A DNA stretch of 64,000 nt from Phycisphaeraceae bacterium (GTDB lineage: Bacteria; Planctomycetota; Phycisphaerae; Phycisphaerales; Phycisphaeraceae): contig JAJDCS010000013.1 of NCBI GenBank assembly GCA_029260715.1, forward strand, positions 62,001 to 126,000. Reading direction: 5' to 3'. Of this stretch, positions 26,958-35,474 are shown one piece after another. The notes beneath the pieces were generated by a model. That model made no database searches. It saw only the letters and a program-made list of their open reading frames with translations, and had not been told where the DNA came from. The position numbers were made by a program, and so were the translations under genes. Within the stretch, counting starts at the first letter, position 1. Every line of letters begins with the position of its first letter.

Positions 26958-29375
26958 ATGCACGGGTTGATCCTTGCACAGGTCGGGTCGTTGGCATACC
27001 CCATCACGGCTGCGGCCGGGGCGGCGGCGATCACGATCCCGATCGTGATCCACCTGCTGACGCGTCTGCGGCGCAGGCCCGTGCCGTGGGCGGCCATGCG
27101 GTTTTTGATTGAAGCGCAGCGCCGCTACCGACACCGCAGACGCTTGGAAGAGTGGCTGCTGCTATTGATGCGGTGCATGATCCCGCTGCTGCTGGGTTTG
27201 GCGTTGAGCGGGCCGCTGCTGCGTGGCGACGCCATCGGCAGGCTGTTTGCGGGGGCGGCGGGCAACGCGGGTCGGTTGGTCTGTGTGGTCATCGATGACT
27301 CGCTGAGCACCCACGCCGCGGACGCGTCGGGCAACACCCTCTTTGAGCAACTACAGGACACGGCGTTGGCGGTGCTGGACGGCTTGAGCGGCGATGACCG
27401 TTTGGTGGTGTGGCGAGCGGGTCGGCCGGCGGAGGCGGTGTACGCACTCGACGCGTTTGATCACGACGCGGCGCGCGGCGCGATCGAGGCCATGCAACCC
27501 CGGTACAGCGCAAGCGACATGGTCCAGGCGATGTCACTAGCCAAAGCCGCGGTCGATCAGCACGCCCGCCCGGGTCAGCAGGCGTGGGTCGTGCTGGTCA
27601 GCGATTTTGCCAACGGCGCGTTGCCGGTGGAGCGTCCCGCCCCGGCGCAGCTCCTGCCATGGGGGGAGCGTGTCAAGCTGCTCGTCGCCCGTCCGAAGCT
27701 CACACAACCCAACGTGCAGGTGTCACGGTTAGAGCCGCAGCAGACCCTTGTGCTGCCTTCGCCGCTGACCGCTCGGCCATCCGTGTCGGTCCAGGTCCAT
27801 TTGCGGCGGTTCGGTGGCGACGCCTTGCCCGGCACCAGCCGTGTGGAACTGTCCGCATACGAAACACCCGGCGCTGCGGCGATCGCCACGGTCCGGCACG
27901 ACCACCGCTGGCAGCCCGGCCAGACGGAGGCGGTGATCCAGTCACAGGTGCCGCTGTTTACGCCCGACGATTCAACAAGCGGCGGGTCGTGGCCCGCGTC
28001 GCAAGACGGCGGGCGCTTGGTCGCGATCCGTGCGCGTCTCGAATCGGCTGCCCCCGAACCCGGGCGAGACGCGATCGAGCCGGACAACCTCGCCTGGGCG
28101 GTGGTGGAGCGCCGCGACCGCCTGCGGGTGGGCTTGCTAGCCCCTACAGACACCGCTGGTTGGGACGACCAACGTTCCGCGATCTCGCTACCGCCCAGCC
28201 GGTGGGTGCGGCTGGCGCTGCAGCCGGGTTGGGTGCCGTCTCCCACCGCGATTGCCGGGGCTGGTCGGATCGCCGGGCTGATCGACACGGTCGATCTGGA
28301 GCCCACGTCGTTGGACGCCGGGGCGATGAAAACGCTCGACGCGGTCATGGTGATACGCCCGGACCTGCTGGCCCCCAGCGCGTGGGTTGTTATTAAAGAA
28401 TTCGTCGAGCGGGGCGGGCTGGCGTGGGTGTTCGTGCCTCAAGACGTTTTGCCGACCGCTTGGAGCGCTGCGTTACGCGATCAGCTTGGCCTGGATTGGC
28501 AGGTCGGCGTTGAGCCGCGCGTTACCAAGACTGCGGGCCGGCAAGGCGTCACGCTCGACACGGATCACCCCGCGCCGCCGTCGCTGAGCTTGTTGAGTGC
28601 CGATTGGCAGCAGCTCTTGGCGCCGGTGCGTGTTGATAAGCTTTTTGATCTTACGCCGGTGGGCAACGCCGCCGCTTCAACCGAATCGGTTTGGCTGCGG
28701 ACGATCGATGCAAGCCCGCTGCTGGTGTCGGCTCAACTGGGTCGGGGGCGTGTGCTGTTGTGGGGCACGGCGTTGGACGTTGGATGGACGAACCTGCCGA
28801 CCAAGCCGCTGTTTGTGCCGCTGCTACACGAGGCGTTGCGTGGCGGCTTGACCGACAGCGGCGTCGCCCGTCAGGGTCAGCACGTGGCCGGGCAGGCCCC
28901 CACGCTGGACTGGAAATGGAGCGAGGCACGCGAACTAACCCTCGATGACCCAACCCAGCCGCACGCATTAAGCGTTCGGGTGAACCAGACACAGCAGGGC
29001 CCGCAACTTGTGGGCGCGCTACAACAGCCCGGCATCTACACCGCCGCCCCGGCGTCAACGGGGCTGATGCTGGCTGTCAACCCCGACGCCCAAGCCGGTG
29101 ACACCCGCTCGATCAGCGCGCCGGGTCTCGAGGCATGGCTTTCGTCGCTGGGGCCGTGGCAGTGGCTTGATGCCCAACGCCCCGCGTCGGCGTTGGCGAC
29201 GCAGCCACAGTGGGCCAGCTTGGCCTGGCCGCTGCTGTGGGTGGTGCTGGGGTTGTTATTGTGTGAGATGGCGTTGGCGCGTTGGTTTAGCCACGCCACG
29301 GACAGCACCGCTTGGCAGTGGTGGGGTGGGCGACTCAAATCGGCGTGGCGGACACTTAAGGCCGCACGGCCGTAA
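26958..29375 (+). CDS. BatA-type membrane protein with VWA domain
   Basis: 805 residues. The N-terminal BatA region has a TM helix (ITAAAGAAAITIPIVIHLLTRL), RRRPVPWAAMRFL and a second TM (LLLLMRCMIPLLLGLALSGP). A VWA domain follows with MIDAS VIDDSLSTHA. A large central region is of uncertain fold, and a C-terminal TM is present (AWPLLWVVLGLLLCEMALARW). The start ATG immediately follows the DUF58 stop, so translation is coupled. Batl/BatA proteins are thought to form an envelope-stress or protein-quality complex with MoxR, though the exact substrate is unknown. Confidence 0.85.
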   Translation: MHGLILAQVGSLAYPITAAAGAAAITIPIVIHLLTRLRRRPVPWAAMRFLIEAQRRYRHRRRLEEWLLLLMRCMIPLLLGLALSGPLLRGDAIGRLFAGAAGNAGRLVCVVIDDSLSTHAADASGNTLFEQLQDTALAVLDGLSGDDRLVVWRAGRPAEAVYALDAFDHDAARGAIEAMQPRYSASDMVQAMSLAKAAVDQHARPGQQAWVVLVSDFANGALPVERPAPAQLLPWGERVKLLVARPKLTQPNVQVSRLEPQQTLVLPSPLTARPSVSVQVHLRRFGGDALPGTSRVELSAYETPGAAAIATVRHDHRWQPGQTEAVIQSQVPLFTPDDSTSGGSWPASQDGGRLVAIRARLESAAPEPGRDAIEPDNLAWAVVERRDRLRVGLLAPTDTAGWDDQRSAISLPPSRWVRLALQPGWVPSPTAIAGAGRIAGLIDTVDLEPTSLDAGAMKTLDAVMVIRPDLLAPSAWVVIKEFVERGGLAWVFVPQDVLPTAWSAALRDQLGLDWQVGVEPRVTKTAGRQGVTLDTDHPAPPSLSLLSADWQQLLAPVRVDKLFDLTPVGNAAASTESVWLRTIDASPLLVSAQLGRGRVLLWGTALDVGWTNLPTKPLFVPLLHEALRGGLTDSGVARQGQHVAGQAPTLDWKWSEARELTLDDPTQPHALSVRVNQTQQGPQLVGALQQPGIYTAAPASTGLMLAVNPDAQAGDTRSISAPGLEAWLSSLGPWQWLDAQRPASALATQPQWASLAWPLLWVVLGLLLCEMALARWFSHATDSTAWQWWGGRLKSAWRTLKAARP

Positions 29376-29389
29376 CGCGGGTGTGAACG

Positions 29390-31873
29390 ATGTTTTTTTG
29401 GCTCATGCGTTTTGATCAGAGCGTCGCGGCGGCCGGGTCGCTGGGGGCGTGGATCGACCGGCTGTTGGGGCTGCGGCAAATCAGTTGGTCCCAAGAGGGG
29501 GTGGTGTTGGGTTGGCGGCACGCGCTGCCGGCGTGGGTTTGGGTGGCGATCGCCGGCGCGGCGGTGGGCGTATCGGTGTGGAGCTACGGCCGGCAGTGGG
29601 GCCCGGTGCGTGGGCGCATGGCCTTGGCGACGCTGCGGGCGACGCTGATCGTGCTGATCGCGGCGGTGCTGGCTGGCCCGACGCTGGTGCTCAACCGCGA
29701 AGACGTGGAGCCCGATTCCCTGCTGCTGCTGGTGGACCGTAGCGCTTCGATGCGCCTCGAAGACGCGGTGGTAGACAGCGAAGCCGGCCCCCAGCCCGTC
29801 AGCCGGGCGCACGCGGTGCAACACTGGCTGACCCAGCAGGCCGACCTGTTCAGCGCCCAGCGGCTTGGGCGTGACCGCCGGCTGATTTGGATGGGCTTCG
29901 ACGATCAGGCCTACGCGATCGACCCGCCGTACACTCACCCTGATGCGGGCGACCGACCGCGGGGCGACACCACCGCGCTACGCACCGCCATCGACCAAGC
30001 GCTGGACCGCGCCGCGGGGCGGCCGATCAGCGGCGTCGTCTTGTTCACCGACGGGCGCAGCCCCCAGAGCACGGGCGCCGACTTGGTTCGCCGTCTCCAG
30101 CAGCAGGCGGTGAGCGTTTTCCCCGTGCCCATGGGCGCCCAGCGTCCGCAACTGGATTTGAGCCTGGCGCAGGTCGACGCCCCGCAACACGCGTTTGTGA
30201 ACGACACCGTTCCGGTCACGGTCTGGGTTGACCATTACCCCGCCGACGCGGAGGTCGACCCCGCCCACGTGCGCGTGCGCCTGACCGACGCGCAGACCGG
30301 CCAGACGCTCGACGAAGCCACGCCCGGCCCGGAAGGGTTAAGCGAGCCGCTGCGCCTGATCGGTCAGTCCGCCGTTGCCGGGCCGGCCACGTGGCGTGTG
30401 GAACTGGAATACACCCCTCCGGGCGGGTCGCCCGACGGCTTGCTTACACCCAATAAAGAACTGATCACCGAGAACAACCGCAGCCAAGTCAGCGTCGAGC
30501 TGATCGACCGACCGATCCGGGTGTTGTACGTGGAGGGCTACCCGCGATGGGAGTACCGCTACCTCGCGAGTGTGTTGGTGCGTGAGCAGAGCATCAGCAG
30601 CAGTGTGTTGCTCGTCAGCGCCGACCGCCACTTCGTCCAAGAGGGCGACACCCCCATCACGCGCCTGCCCGCCGATGCCAAAGAGCTTGAGCCGTTCGAT
30701 GTGGTCGTCATCGGCGACGTGCCCGCGGATTACATGAGCCTGGATCAGCAGTCGCTGCTGCGCGACCACGTGGCTGTGGGGGGCGCGGGGCTTTTGTGGA
30801 TCGGCGGGGCGTACCACACGCCGTACACCTACACCACCACACCGTTGGGGGAGTTGCTGCCGATGGCCCGCCCCGGGCTCACCGAGTCGCTCGACCCGTC
30901 GATCGGCCCGGTGGACCTGCAGCCCACGCCGTTGGCCGAGGCGATCAACGTGCTGTCGTTTTACGACTCGGAGCAGCCTGAAGACAGCGGCCCGCGCGCC
31001 AAGCCCGGTTGGCCCACCGGCCTGCCGGGGCTGCTGTGGGCGCAGGCCGTCGGGACGCTCAAGCCCACCGCCGAGGTGTTGGCCACCGGCTCTTACCAAA
31101 GCCAGGAGTCGCCCGTGCCGCTGGTCATGCGTATGCGCTACGGCAACGGCCAGGTCGTGTACGTCGCCACGGACGATACCTGGCGGTGGCGGTTCGGCAG
31201 GGGCGACCTTTACTACCAGCAGTTTTGGGTCCAGTTGGTGCGCATGCTGGGGCGCCAGCGTGTCCAAGACACGCCCAACCAAGCGCGACTGCGTGTCTCG
31301 CATCCGCGCGTCGAGCTTGGCCAGGCCGTTGTGGTTGAGTTACACCTAAACGACCCGCTGTTGGCGGACCGCCAGTTGCTGCGCGTGGCGGTCGGCGTTA
31401 CCACGGCTGACGAACACGATCCGACTGGATCAGGCCCGACTCATGTGGAACAGATCGAATTGGTACAGCGGCAGCGACCGGACGCCCCCCTGTCCGATCA
31501 AGACACGCCAAGCAAACAGCTCTACCAGGCGGTTTGGCACCCCCGCCACACCGGCCGGTTGCTGCTGCGCGTCAATGAGCCGGCTTTGAGCCACCTCGAC
31601 ACCACCGCCCCGATCGAGGTCATCCACCCCGCAGACGAATTGCGTCAGCCGCTGCCGGACCACCCACGCTTGGCGGCCCTGGCCCAGCAGACGGGCGGGC
31701 AAGTCGTGGAGCCGGATCAACTCGACAAGTTGGCAACGCTGATCCCCAACCGCGCGCGGCGCACCCCTAACGACATCCGTGAGCCGTTGTGGGACACCCC
31801 CTTAACGCTATTGGCTGTGTTGGTGCTGCTCACCGCCGAGTGGGTGGGGCGGAAAGTGATACGCTTGGTGTAG
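29390..31873 (+). CDS. Large membrane VWA / glutamine-amidotransferase-like protein of the MoxR operon
   Basis: 827 residues. Two N-terminal TM helices (PAWVWVAIAGAAVGVSVW and LRATLIVLIAAVLAGPTLVL) precede a VWA domain with MIDAS LLLVDRSASM. Further on is a class-I glutamine-amidotransferase-like segment (VLYVEGYPRWEYRYLASVL, PFDVVVIGDVPADYM, GGAGLLWIGGAYHTPY). The catalytic Cys is not evident there, so it is probably a binding fold only. A C-terminal TM (LLAVLVLLTAEWVG) closes the protein. This arrangement occurs in planctomycete MoxR operons. It is 14 bp after the BatA gene and is the last gene of the operon. Confidence 0.82.
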   Translation: MFFWLMRFDQSVAAAGSLGAWIDRLLGLRQISWSQEGVVLGWRHALPAWVWVAIAGAAVGVSVWSYGRQWGPVRGRMALATLRATLIVLIAAVLAGPTLVLNREDVEPDSLLLLVDRSASMRLEDAVVDSEAGPQPVSRAHAVQHWLTQQADLFSAQRLGRDRRLIWMGFDDQAYAIDPPYTHPDAGDRPRGDTTALRTAIDQALDRAAGRPISGVVLFTDGRSPQSTGADLVRRLQQQAVSVFPVPMGAQRPQLDLSLAQVDAPQHAFVNDTVPVTVWVDHYPADAEVDPAHVRVRLTDAQTGQTLDEATPGPEGLSEPLRLIGQSAVAGPATWRVELEYTPPGGSPDGLLTPNKELITENNRSQVSVELIDRPIRVLYVEGYPRWEYRYLASVLVREQSISSSVLLVSADRHFVQEGDTPITRLPADAKELEPFDVVVIGDVPADYMSLDQQSLLRDHVAVGGAGLLWIGGAYHTPYTYTTTPLGELLPMARPGLTESLDPSIGPVDLQPTPLAEAINVLSFYDSEQPEDSGPRAKPGWPTGLPGLLWAQAVGTLKPTAEVLATGSYQSQESPVPLVMRMRYGNGQVVYVATDDTWRWRFGRGDLYYQQFWVQLVRMLGRQRVQDTPNQARLRVSHPRVELGQAVVVELHLNDPLLADRQLLRVAVGVTTADEHDPTGSGPTHVEQIELVQRQRPDAPLSDQDTPSKQLYQAVWHPRHTGRLLLRVNEPALSHLDTTAPIEVIHPADELRQPLPDHPRLAALAQQTGGQVVEPDQLDKLATLIPNRARRTPNDIREPLWDTPLTLLAVLVLLTAEWVGRKVIRLV

Positions 31874-31882
31874 GCGGTCCGC

Positions 31883-32296
31883 TCATTCCGACGGGTGGAC
31901 TTCCAGACGCCAGTCGGCTGCGGACTCATCCGGCGCGGTGGCGCTTAGTAGCCGCTCGATGTTCGACGGCATGTACATGTACCGCCAGCCCATGGCCGGT
32001 TCCACCGCCAGGCCGGCGTCGTTAACAAACTCAAACCGGTACTGGACCGTCAAGTCATACGGCGTGGTCGCGCGGATGGGCACTTCGACGCGTAGCGGTT
32101 CTTGCTCGCCGCCCTCCACGCGCGGCGATCCGACTTTGGTTTGGTCTTCGAGCCCGTCCAACGCGGCGATGCGTTCGTTGCCCGAGTCCGGGCGTGAGGC
32201 CGGCTGCCCGGTGGGCTGGGCCGCTTCGCAGCCAATCATCAACGAAGCCATCACACAGGTCGTGGCCAGGGACAGCATATGAATCGGTCGGGGCAT
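31883..32296 (-). CDS. Small lipoprotein, DUF1425 (YcfL-like)
   Basis: 137 residues from ATG 32296, preceded by CGAGGAGACC (good Shine-Dalgarno). Signal SLATTCVMASLMIGC with lipobox MIGC, then a short Pro/Gly/Ser-rich linker. A compact beta domain (TPYDLTVQYRFEFVNDAGL ... GWRYMYMPSNIERLLSATAP) resembles DUF1425/YcfL. YcfL-type lipoproteins are outer-membrane-associated, with no established function. It converges with the MoxR operon, 9 bp from its stop. Confidence 0.7.
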   Translation of the reverse strand: MPRPIHMLSLATTCVMASLMIGCEAAQPTGQPASRPDSGNERIAALDGLEDQTKVGSPRVEGGEQEPLRVEVPIRATTPYDLTVQYRFEFVNDAGLAVEPAMGWRYMYMPSNIERLLSATAPDESAADWRLEVHPSE

Positions 32297-32491
32297 GGCC
32301 GGTCTCCTCGTACTACGGTGTACCCATACTTCAGCAAAAATCATCGGTTACGGACCCCCGGGCTTTCAGCGAGATAGGTGACTCGGCTGCGATCCCACCT
32401 GTCTGTTGTCGTCATTTTGGGTATAAACTGACTAATCGTTTCTTGGTCCAAGGCTTAACAGACGGGGCGGGGTGGTATTTCTGCCACCGTT

Positions 32492-32513
32492 CATGTTGCT
32501 TCTAGGCAACATG
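32492..32513. promoter_or_regulatory. Perfect palindrome, candidate upstream activator site
   Basis: CATGTTGC and its exact complement GCAACATG are separated by six bases. The centre lies about 130 bp before the transcription start predicted from the sigma-54 element at 32607, a usual distance for an NtrC-type enhancer. A weaker GGTGG/CCACC hairpin sits just upstream (32471-32488). Confidence 0.45.
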
Positions 32514-32606
32514 GTTCATGAGGCCGCGGCGGGTTTCCTTCGGTATATATCGCCCAAGGCGTTGTAAAAAAAGCATTTAAAGTGCGCGATCCTTGTTCCG
32601 TCGCGA

Positions 32607-32622
32607 TGGCACCCTGGTTGCT
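32607..32622 (+). promoter_or_regulatory. Consensus sigma-54 promoter (-24/-12)
   Basis: TGGCAC, five bases, TTGCT matches the sigma-54 consensus at every conserved position. Transcription should start near 32633, giving a leader of about 130 bases with a GCGGGC/GCCCGC hairpin (32650-32672) before the gene at 32764. Caution: the first 13 bases also occur inside the MITE at 23.9 kb, where the -12 element is broken. Confidence 0.6.
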
Positions 32623-32763
32623 TAATTCCCAGTGTCGCTCGGAAGAGCCGCGGGCAGACTCAAGCCGCCCGCAAACCAGCTTGCCTCTTGTGAAAAGAGA
32701 ACTACCCGGCAACTGGAAGCCATCGATGAAACGCCGCCCGGAGAGGAAAAAAGGAGCTTAACG

Positions 32764-33354
32764 ATGACGAAAGCCGCCGCCGTATTCGCCGCTTGCTCGA
32801 TGCTGATTGGTGCGACGACTTCCGCTGCACTGGCGGATAGTTATGACGAGGGTCACACAGTGGACAAGACCAAGGTTCACCGGGTGTATTCGCCTGTCAA
32901 GCGGCGTGTGTGGGTGGTGAACCGTCACGTGGGCGCTCCCGGCCCGATCGTCAGCCGCCCCGCCGGCATGCACACGAACCACGACCAGCGCGTCCCTGTT
33001 TTAGTGGTCAACACCCCGATCTACATCGACCCCAACGCCGATTACAAGCGGCAGGGCGAGTACCCGATCGACGACAACCACCACCTGCTGGTGGCCCAGC
33101 GCCTGTACCGCAGCCTCAACGCCAAGCCCGCGAGGACCATCCGGAAAAGCGGCGTGTCCGTCACCGACACCAGCCGCACGCGTCAGGCGATCCGTCCCCA
33201 TATGATCCTCATGAAGCCCCAGCCCATGCGCAACAGCAACACGCCTTCATTAAAGCCTAATCTCAAGCGGATTCAGATCCCCCACGTGCCCCGGCCCCCG
33301 TCGAAGAAGCCCCGGCTTCTGCTGGTTCAGACCGACGCGGAACCGCTCGGGTAA
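32764..33354 (+). CDS. Secreted hypothetical protein behind a sigma-54 promoter
   Basis: A 196-residue basic protein starting at ATG 32764, with AAGGAG 8 bp upstream. Its signal peptide is TKAAAVFAACSMLIGATT ending at ALA before DSYDEGH. The mature part is rich in Arg, Pro and His, with VHRVYSPVKRRVWVVNRHV and a C-terminal Pro/Lys/Arg region. I see no known domain, no lipobox and no PEP-CTERM-like tag. The frame is open further upstream to 32632, but the strong ribosome-binding site and signal peptide fix this start. The consensus sigma-54 promoter and palindrome upstream suggest regulated expression, possibly by the activator at 22.3 kb. Confidence 0.7.
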   Translation: MTKAAAVFAACSMLIGATTSAALADSYDEGHTVDKTKVHRVYSPVKRRVWVVNRHVGAPGPIVSRPAGMHTNHDQRVPVLVVNTPIYIDPNADYKRQGEYPIDDNHHLLVAQRLYRSLNAKPARTIRKSGVSVTDTSRTRQAIRPHMILMKPQPMRNSNTPSLKPNLKRIQIPHVPRPPSKKPRLLLVQTDAEPLG

Positions 33355-33378
33355 ACACCGCCGATCACAACGAGTCTG

Positions 33379-33978
33379 CTACTGGCCCGCCGCCGCCTCG
33401 GGTTGAGGCGTGGCAGCGGCTTGGGGCTCGGTGCTGACCACCGAGCGGATCAGGTGCGCGAAGCCCTCTTGGCCTTTGGAGATGTCGTGGGCGTACATGG
33501 TGGGCAAAGCCCGCTGGTCGAAGCCCATGACAATGGCGTGGCCTTTCTCGACGGGGCCCTGGGCGGGGATCAGCACGCCGTCTTTGTTGCGGATCACGAT
33601 GACCCCGCCGGTGCGGGGGTTGGCTGCCAACTCGATGAAGATGTGATGGTCTTTCAGGTCGGTTCCGACGGGGTCGCTGACCAGCAGCACGTTTTTGCCG
33701 ATGAGCGACTGGGCTTTGAGGTTCCCCGCGGTGATCGTGTGCGACGCCTGGATGGAGCCCTTGCTGATCCGGCACAAGACGCCCTGGGTATCGTCTTGGG
33801 ACAGCACCTCGTCAGCCACGACCTGCTTGGCGGTGATCCGGTCGGCGGTGATCGACTTGACGGACAACTCATCGGGCATGGCCCCGCCCGCCCCCGCGTA
33901 GATCGCCCCGCCCGCTCCCACGAGCCCGCCTATCAACGCTGAAACAAACGCTACAACCGCTGCGGAGGGTGATTTCAT
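33379..33978 (-). CDS. Membrane-anchored hypothetical protein
   Basis: 199 residues. One N-terminal glycine-rich membrane segment (AAVVAFVSALIGGLVGAGGA) is followed by a region of short repeats of the form V-K-S-I-T-A-D-R-I-T-A-K-x-V-V-A-D-E-V. This resembles trimeric coiled or beta-helical stalk segments such as phage-type tail-fibre repeats. A small beta domain (HHIFIELAANPRTGGVIVIRN) follows, then an Ala/Pro-rich tail. No family recognised. It converges with the gene at 32764 and is separated by 24 bp. Confidence 0.6.
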   Translation of the reverse strand: MKSPSAAVVAFVSALIGGLVGAGGAIYAGAGGAMPDELSVKSITADRITAKQVVADEVLSQDDTQGVLCRISKGSIQASHTITAGNLKAQSLIGKNVLLVSDPVGTDLKDHHIFIELAANPRTGGVIVIRNKDGVLIPAQGPVEKGHAIVMGFDQRALPTMYAHDISKGQEGFAHLIRSVVSTEPQAAATPQPEAAAGQ

Positions 33979-34143
33979 CGATTCGGCTCCAGTAGGTGCG
34001 TATAAATAATTGGCACGTCATTTACGGGGCGATCGTACTGCGTTCGTTCATGCCGCTCAACCGGTAAGCGGCGGGTTGGCCCGTATAAAAGGCGCGAGAG
34101 GGGGTTTAGGCTTCGCGGAAGTGGTATAGACGGCACAGCGTAC

Positions 34144-34168
34144 TATAATCAAATGCTGGCCCTATAAT
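34144..34168 (+). promoter_or_regulatory. Two TATAAT boxes upstream of the gene at 34220
   Basis: Exact TATAAT hexamers at 34144-34149 and 34163-34168; the second lies in a GGCCC/GGGCC inverted repeat. No strong -35 element pairs with either, so the promoter call is tentative. Confidence 0.35.
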
Positions 34169-34219
34169 AGGGGGCCACGAAGCGGTTATTGGGTGCGACT
34201 ACTCGAAGAAGGGTGAAGC

Positions 34220-34972
34220 ATGGCGACGAGTTTTGGGGCATTGTGCAACGACTTCTACGTCAACCAGAAGCTGGCGCTGAAGATGGACCTGCCCAGCGAC
34301 CGTGAGACGGTGCTGCACCTGTTCGACCGGGTGCGCAAGACGCACTCGACGATGACGCGGTTCCGGCGTTACGACGAAGAGCTGGCGTTGGAATCGTCGC
34401 GGCAGGACGGCGACTACGAGTGGCTGGCGCTGCGGCGGACGAGCCTGCGTACCGGTCACGTGAACCCGCCTTCCATGGAGCAGGCGTACAGCCTGCACAA
34501 GCTGCTATTGGAAATCGCGCCTTACCATTTAACGATCAGCCCGCTGGACGTGGATTATCTTGAGTTGTTGTTCGGCTTCGACCTCGAATGCATGGCCAAC
34601 CACGATGAGGTGATCTACGACGCTCTCTTGGGCCATTCGCCCGTGGCCGATCTGCTGCACGTGCCTCAGGCGAAGATCACGGAGGTCCAGCCGGTGTTCG
34701 GGTTGTCGCTAAGTGAGGCGGGCGACCTGCAGGCAACGTTCGAGGTCAAGACGCGCACGAAGACTCGCCGGGGCCGCGCCAGTCGACGCTACCGCGAGGA
34801 GCCGATCAGCTTATTTTTGACGCTTCGCAAGTACGGGCCGATCGATCAGATCGAAGACTTGGCGGGTATTTTCGACCGCCTTGCGCACTGGGCTGAAACA
34901 CTGGCGGTGGAGAAGCTGGTGCCGAATTTGCTCACACCGATCGCTCGGCAGATTACTTCCAGCAACGCGTAA
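34220..34972 (+). CDS. Conserved-looking hypothetical protein, 250 residues
   Basis: Starts at ATG 34220 with GAAGGGTGAAGC upstream. Soluble and rich in charged residues, with no signal peptide or TM segment. The order is an N-terminal alpha/beta region (TSFGALCNDFYVNQKLALKM), a middle HLTISPLDVDYLELLFGFD, and a basic linker KTRTKTRRGRASRRYREE. A C-terminal helix bundle follows. I recognise no family. The many Arg and Asp/Glu residues and lack of low complexity suggest a real folded protein. Neighbours give no hint of function. Confidence 0.65.
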   Translation: MATSFGALCNDFYVNQKLALKMDLPSDRETVLHLFDRVRKTHSTMTRFRRYDEELALESSRQDGDYEWLALRRTSLRTGHVNPPSMEQAYSLHKLLLEIAPYHLTISPLDVDYLELLFGFDLECMANHDEVIYDALLGHSPVADLLHVPQAKITEVQPVFGLSLSEAGDLQATFEVKTRTKTRRGRASRRYREEPISLFLTLRKYGPIDQIEDLAGIFDRLAHWAETLAVEKLVPNLLTPIARQITSSNA

Positions 34973-35040
34973 ACCCGTCGCGTTGAGCGGCAGCTGTTGG
35001 CTTGATTCATACCGTCACTCAAAAGTGAGGCTGTTAGAGC

Positions 35041-35349
35041 ATGGCGATGTTCGGCCGCGAGAGCCAGGCGAAGCTAGAGCGTGCGGAGTCGTTCCGTGTC
35101 TGGGCGCAGGGCAAAAGCCCGTACGCGCTGATTAGCCCGATGCTGGGTGTGATGTCGCTCGTTGACGCGGTGACCATGGTGATCGGCGTGGTGCTTGGCG
35201 TGGCGGCGGTGCTGACGGGCTTGCGCGGCTTTGGAGACCTCCGCGAGAAGCCCCACTTGTCGGGTGGGCGGCTGTGCGTGACGGGTATCGGATTGGGGTG
35301 CTGCGGGTTGCTAGCCAGCACGGCGGTTTGGTTTGTGCTCAGGGGGTAG
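35041..35349 (+). CDS. Small membrane protein (DUF4190-like)
   Basis: 102 residues from ATG 35041. The pattern of a short polar start, SPYALISPMLGVMSLVD, a TM (VTMVIGVVLGVAAVLTG), a basic loop (LRGFGDLREKPHLSGGRLC) and a second TM (TGIGLGCCGLLASTAVWFVL) matches small two-helix proteins of the DUF4190 kind. Function unknown. It lies between unrelated genes. Confidence 0.6.
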   Translation: MAMFGRESQAKLERAESFRVWAQGKSPYALISPMLGVMSLVDAVTMVIGVVLGVAAVLTGLRGFGDLREKPHLSGGRLCVTGIGLGCCGLLASTAVWFVLRG

Positions 35350-35474
35350 AGGGGCCTTTGACTGGGGCGCCTGTTCCTCGGGGTTGTCATCATCAGCATT
35401 TGTTGTGATAGAAATGAACGGCTGCGCTATGCGGTAGCCGGGCTATCGGTGTATGGTCACCCCAAGGGTTTACG

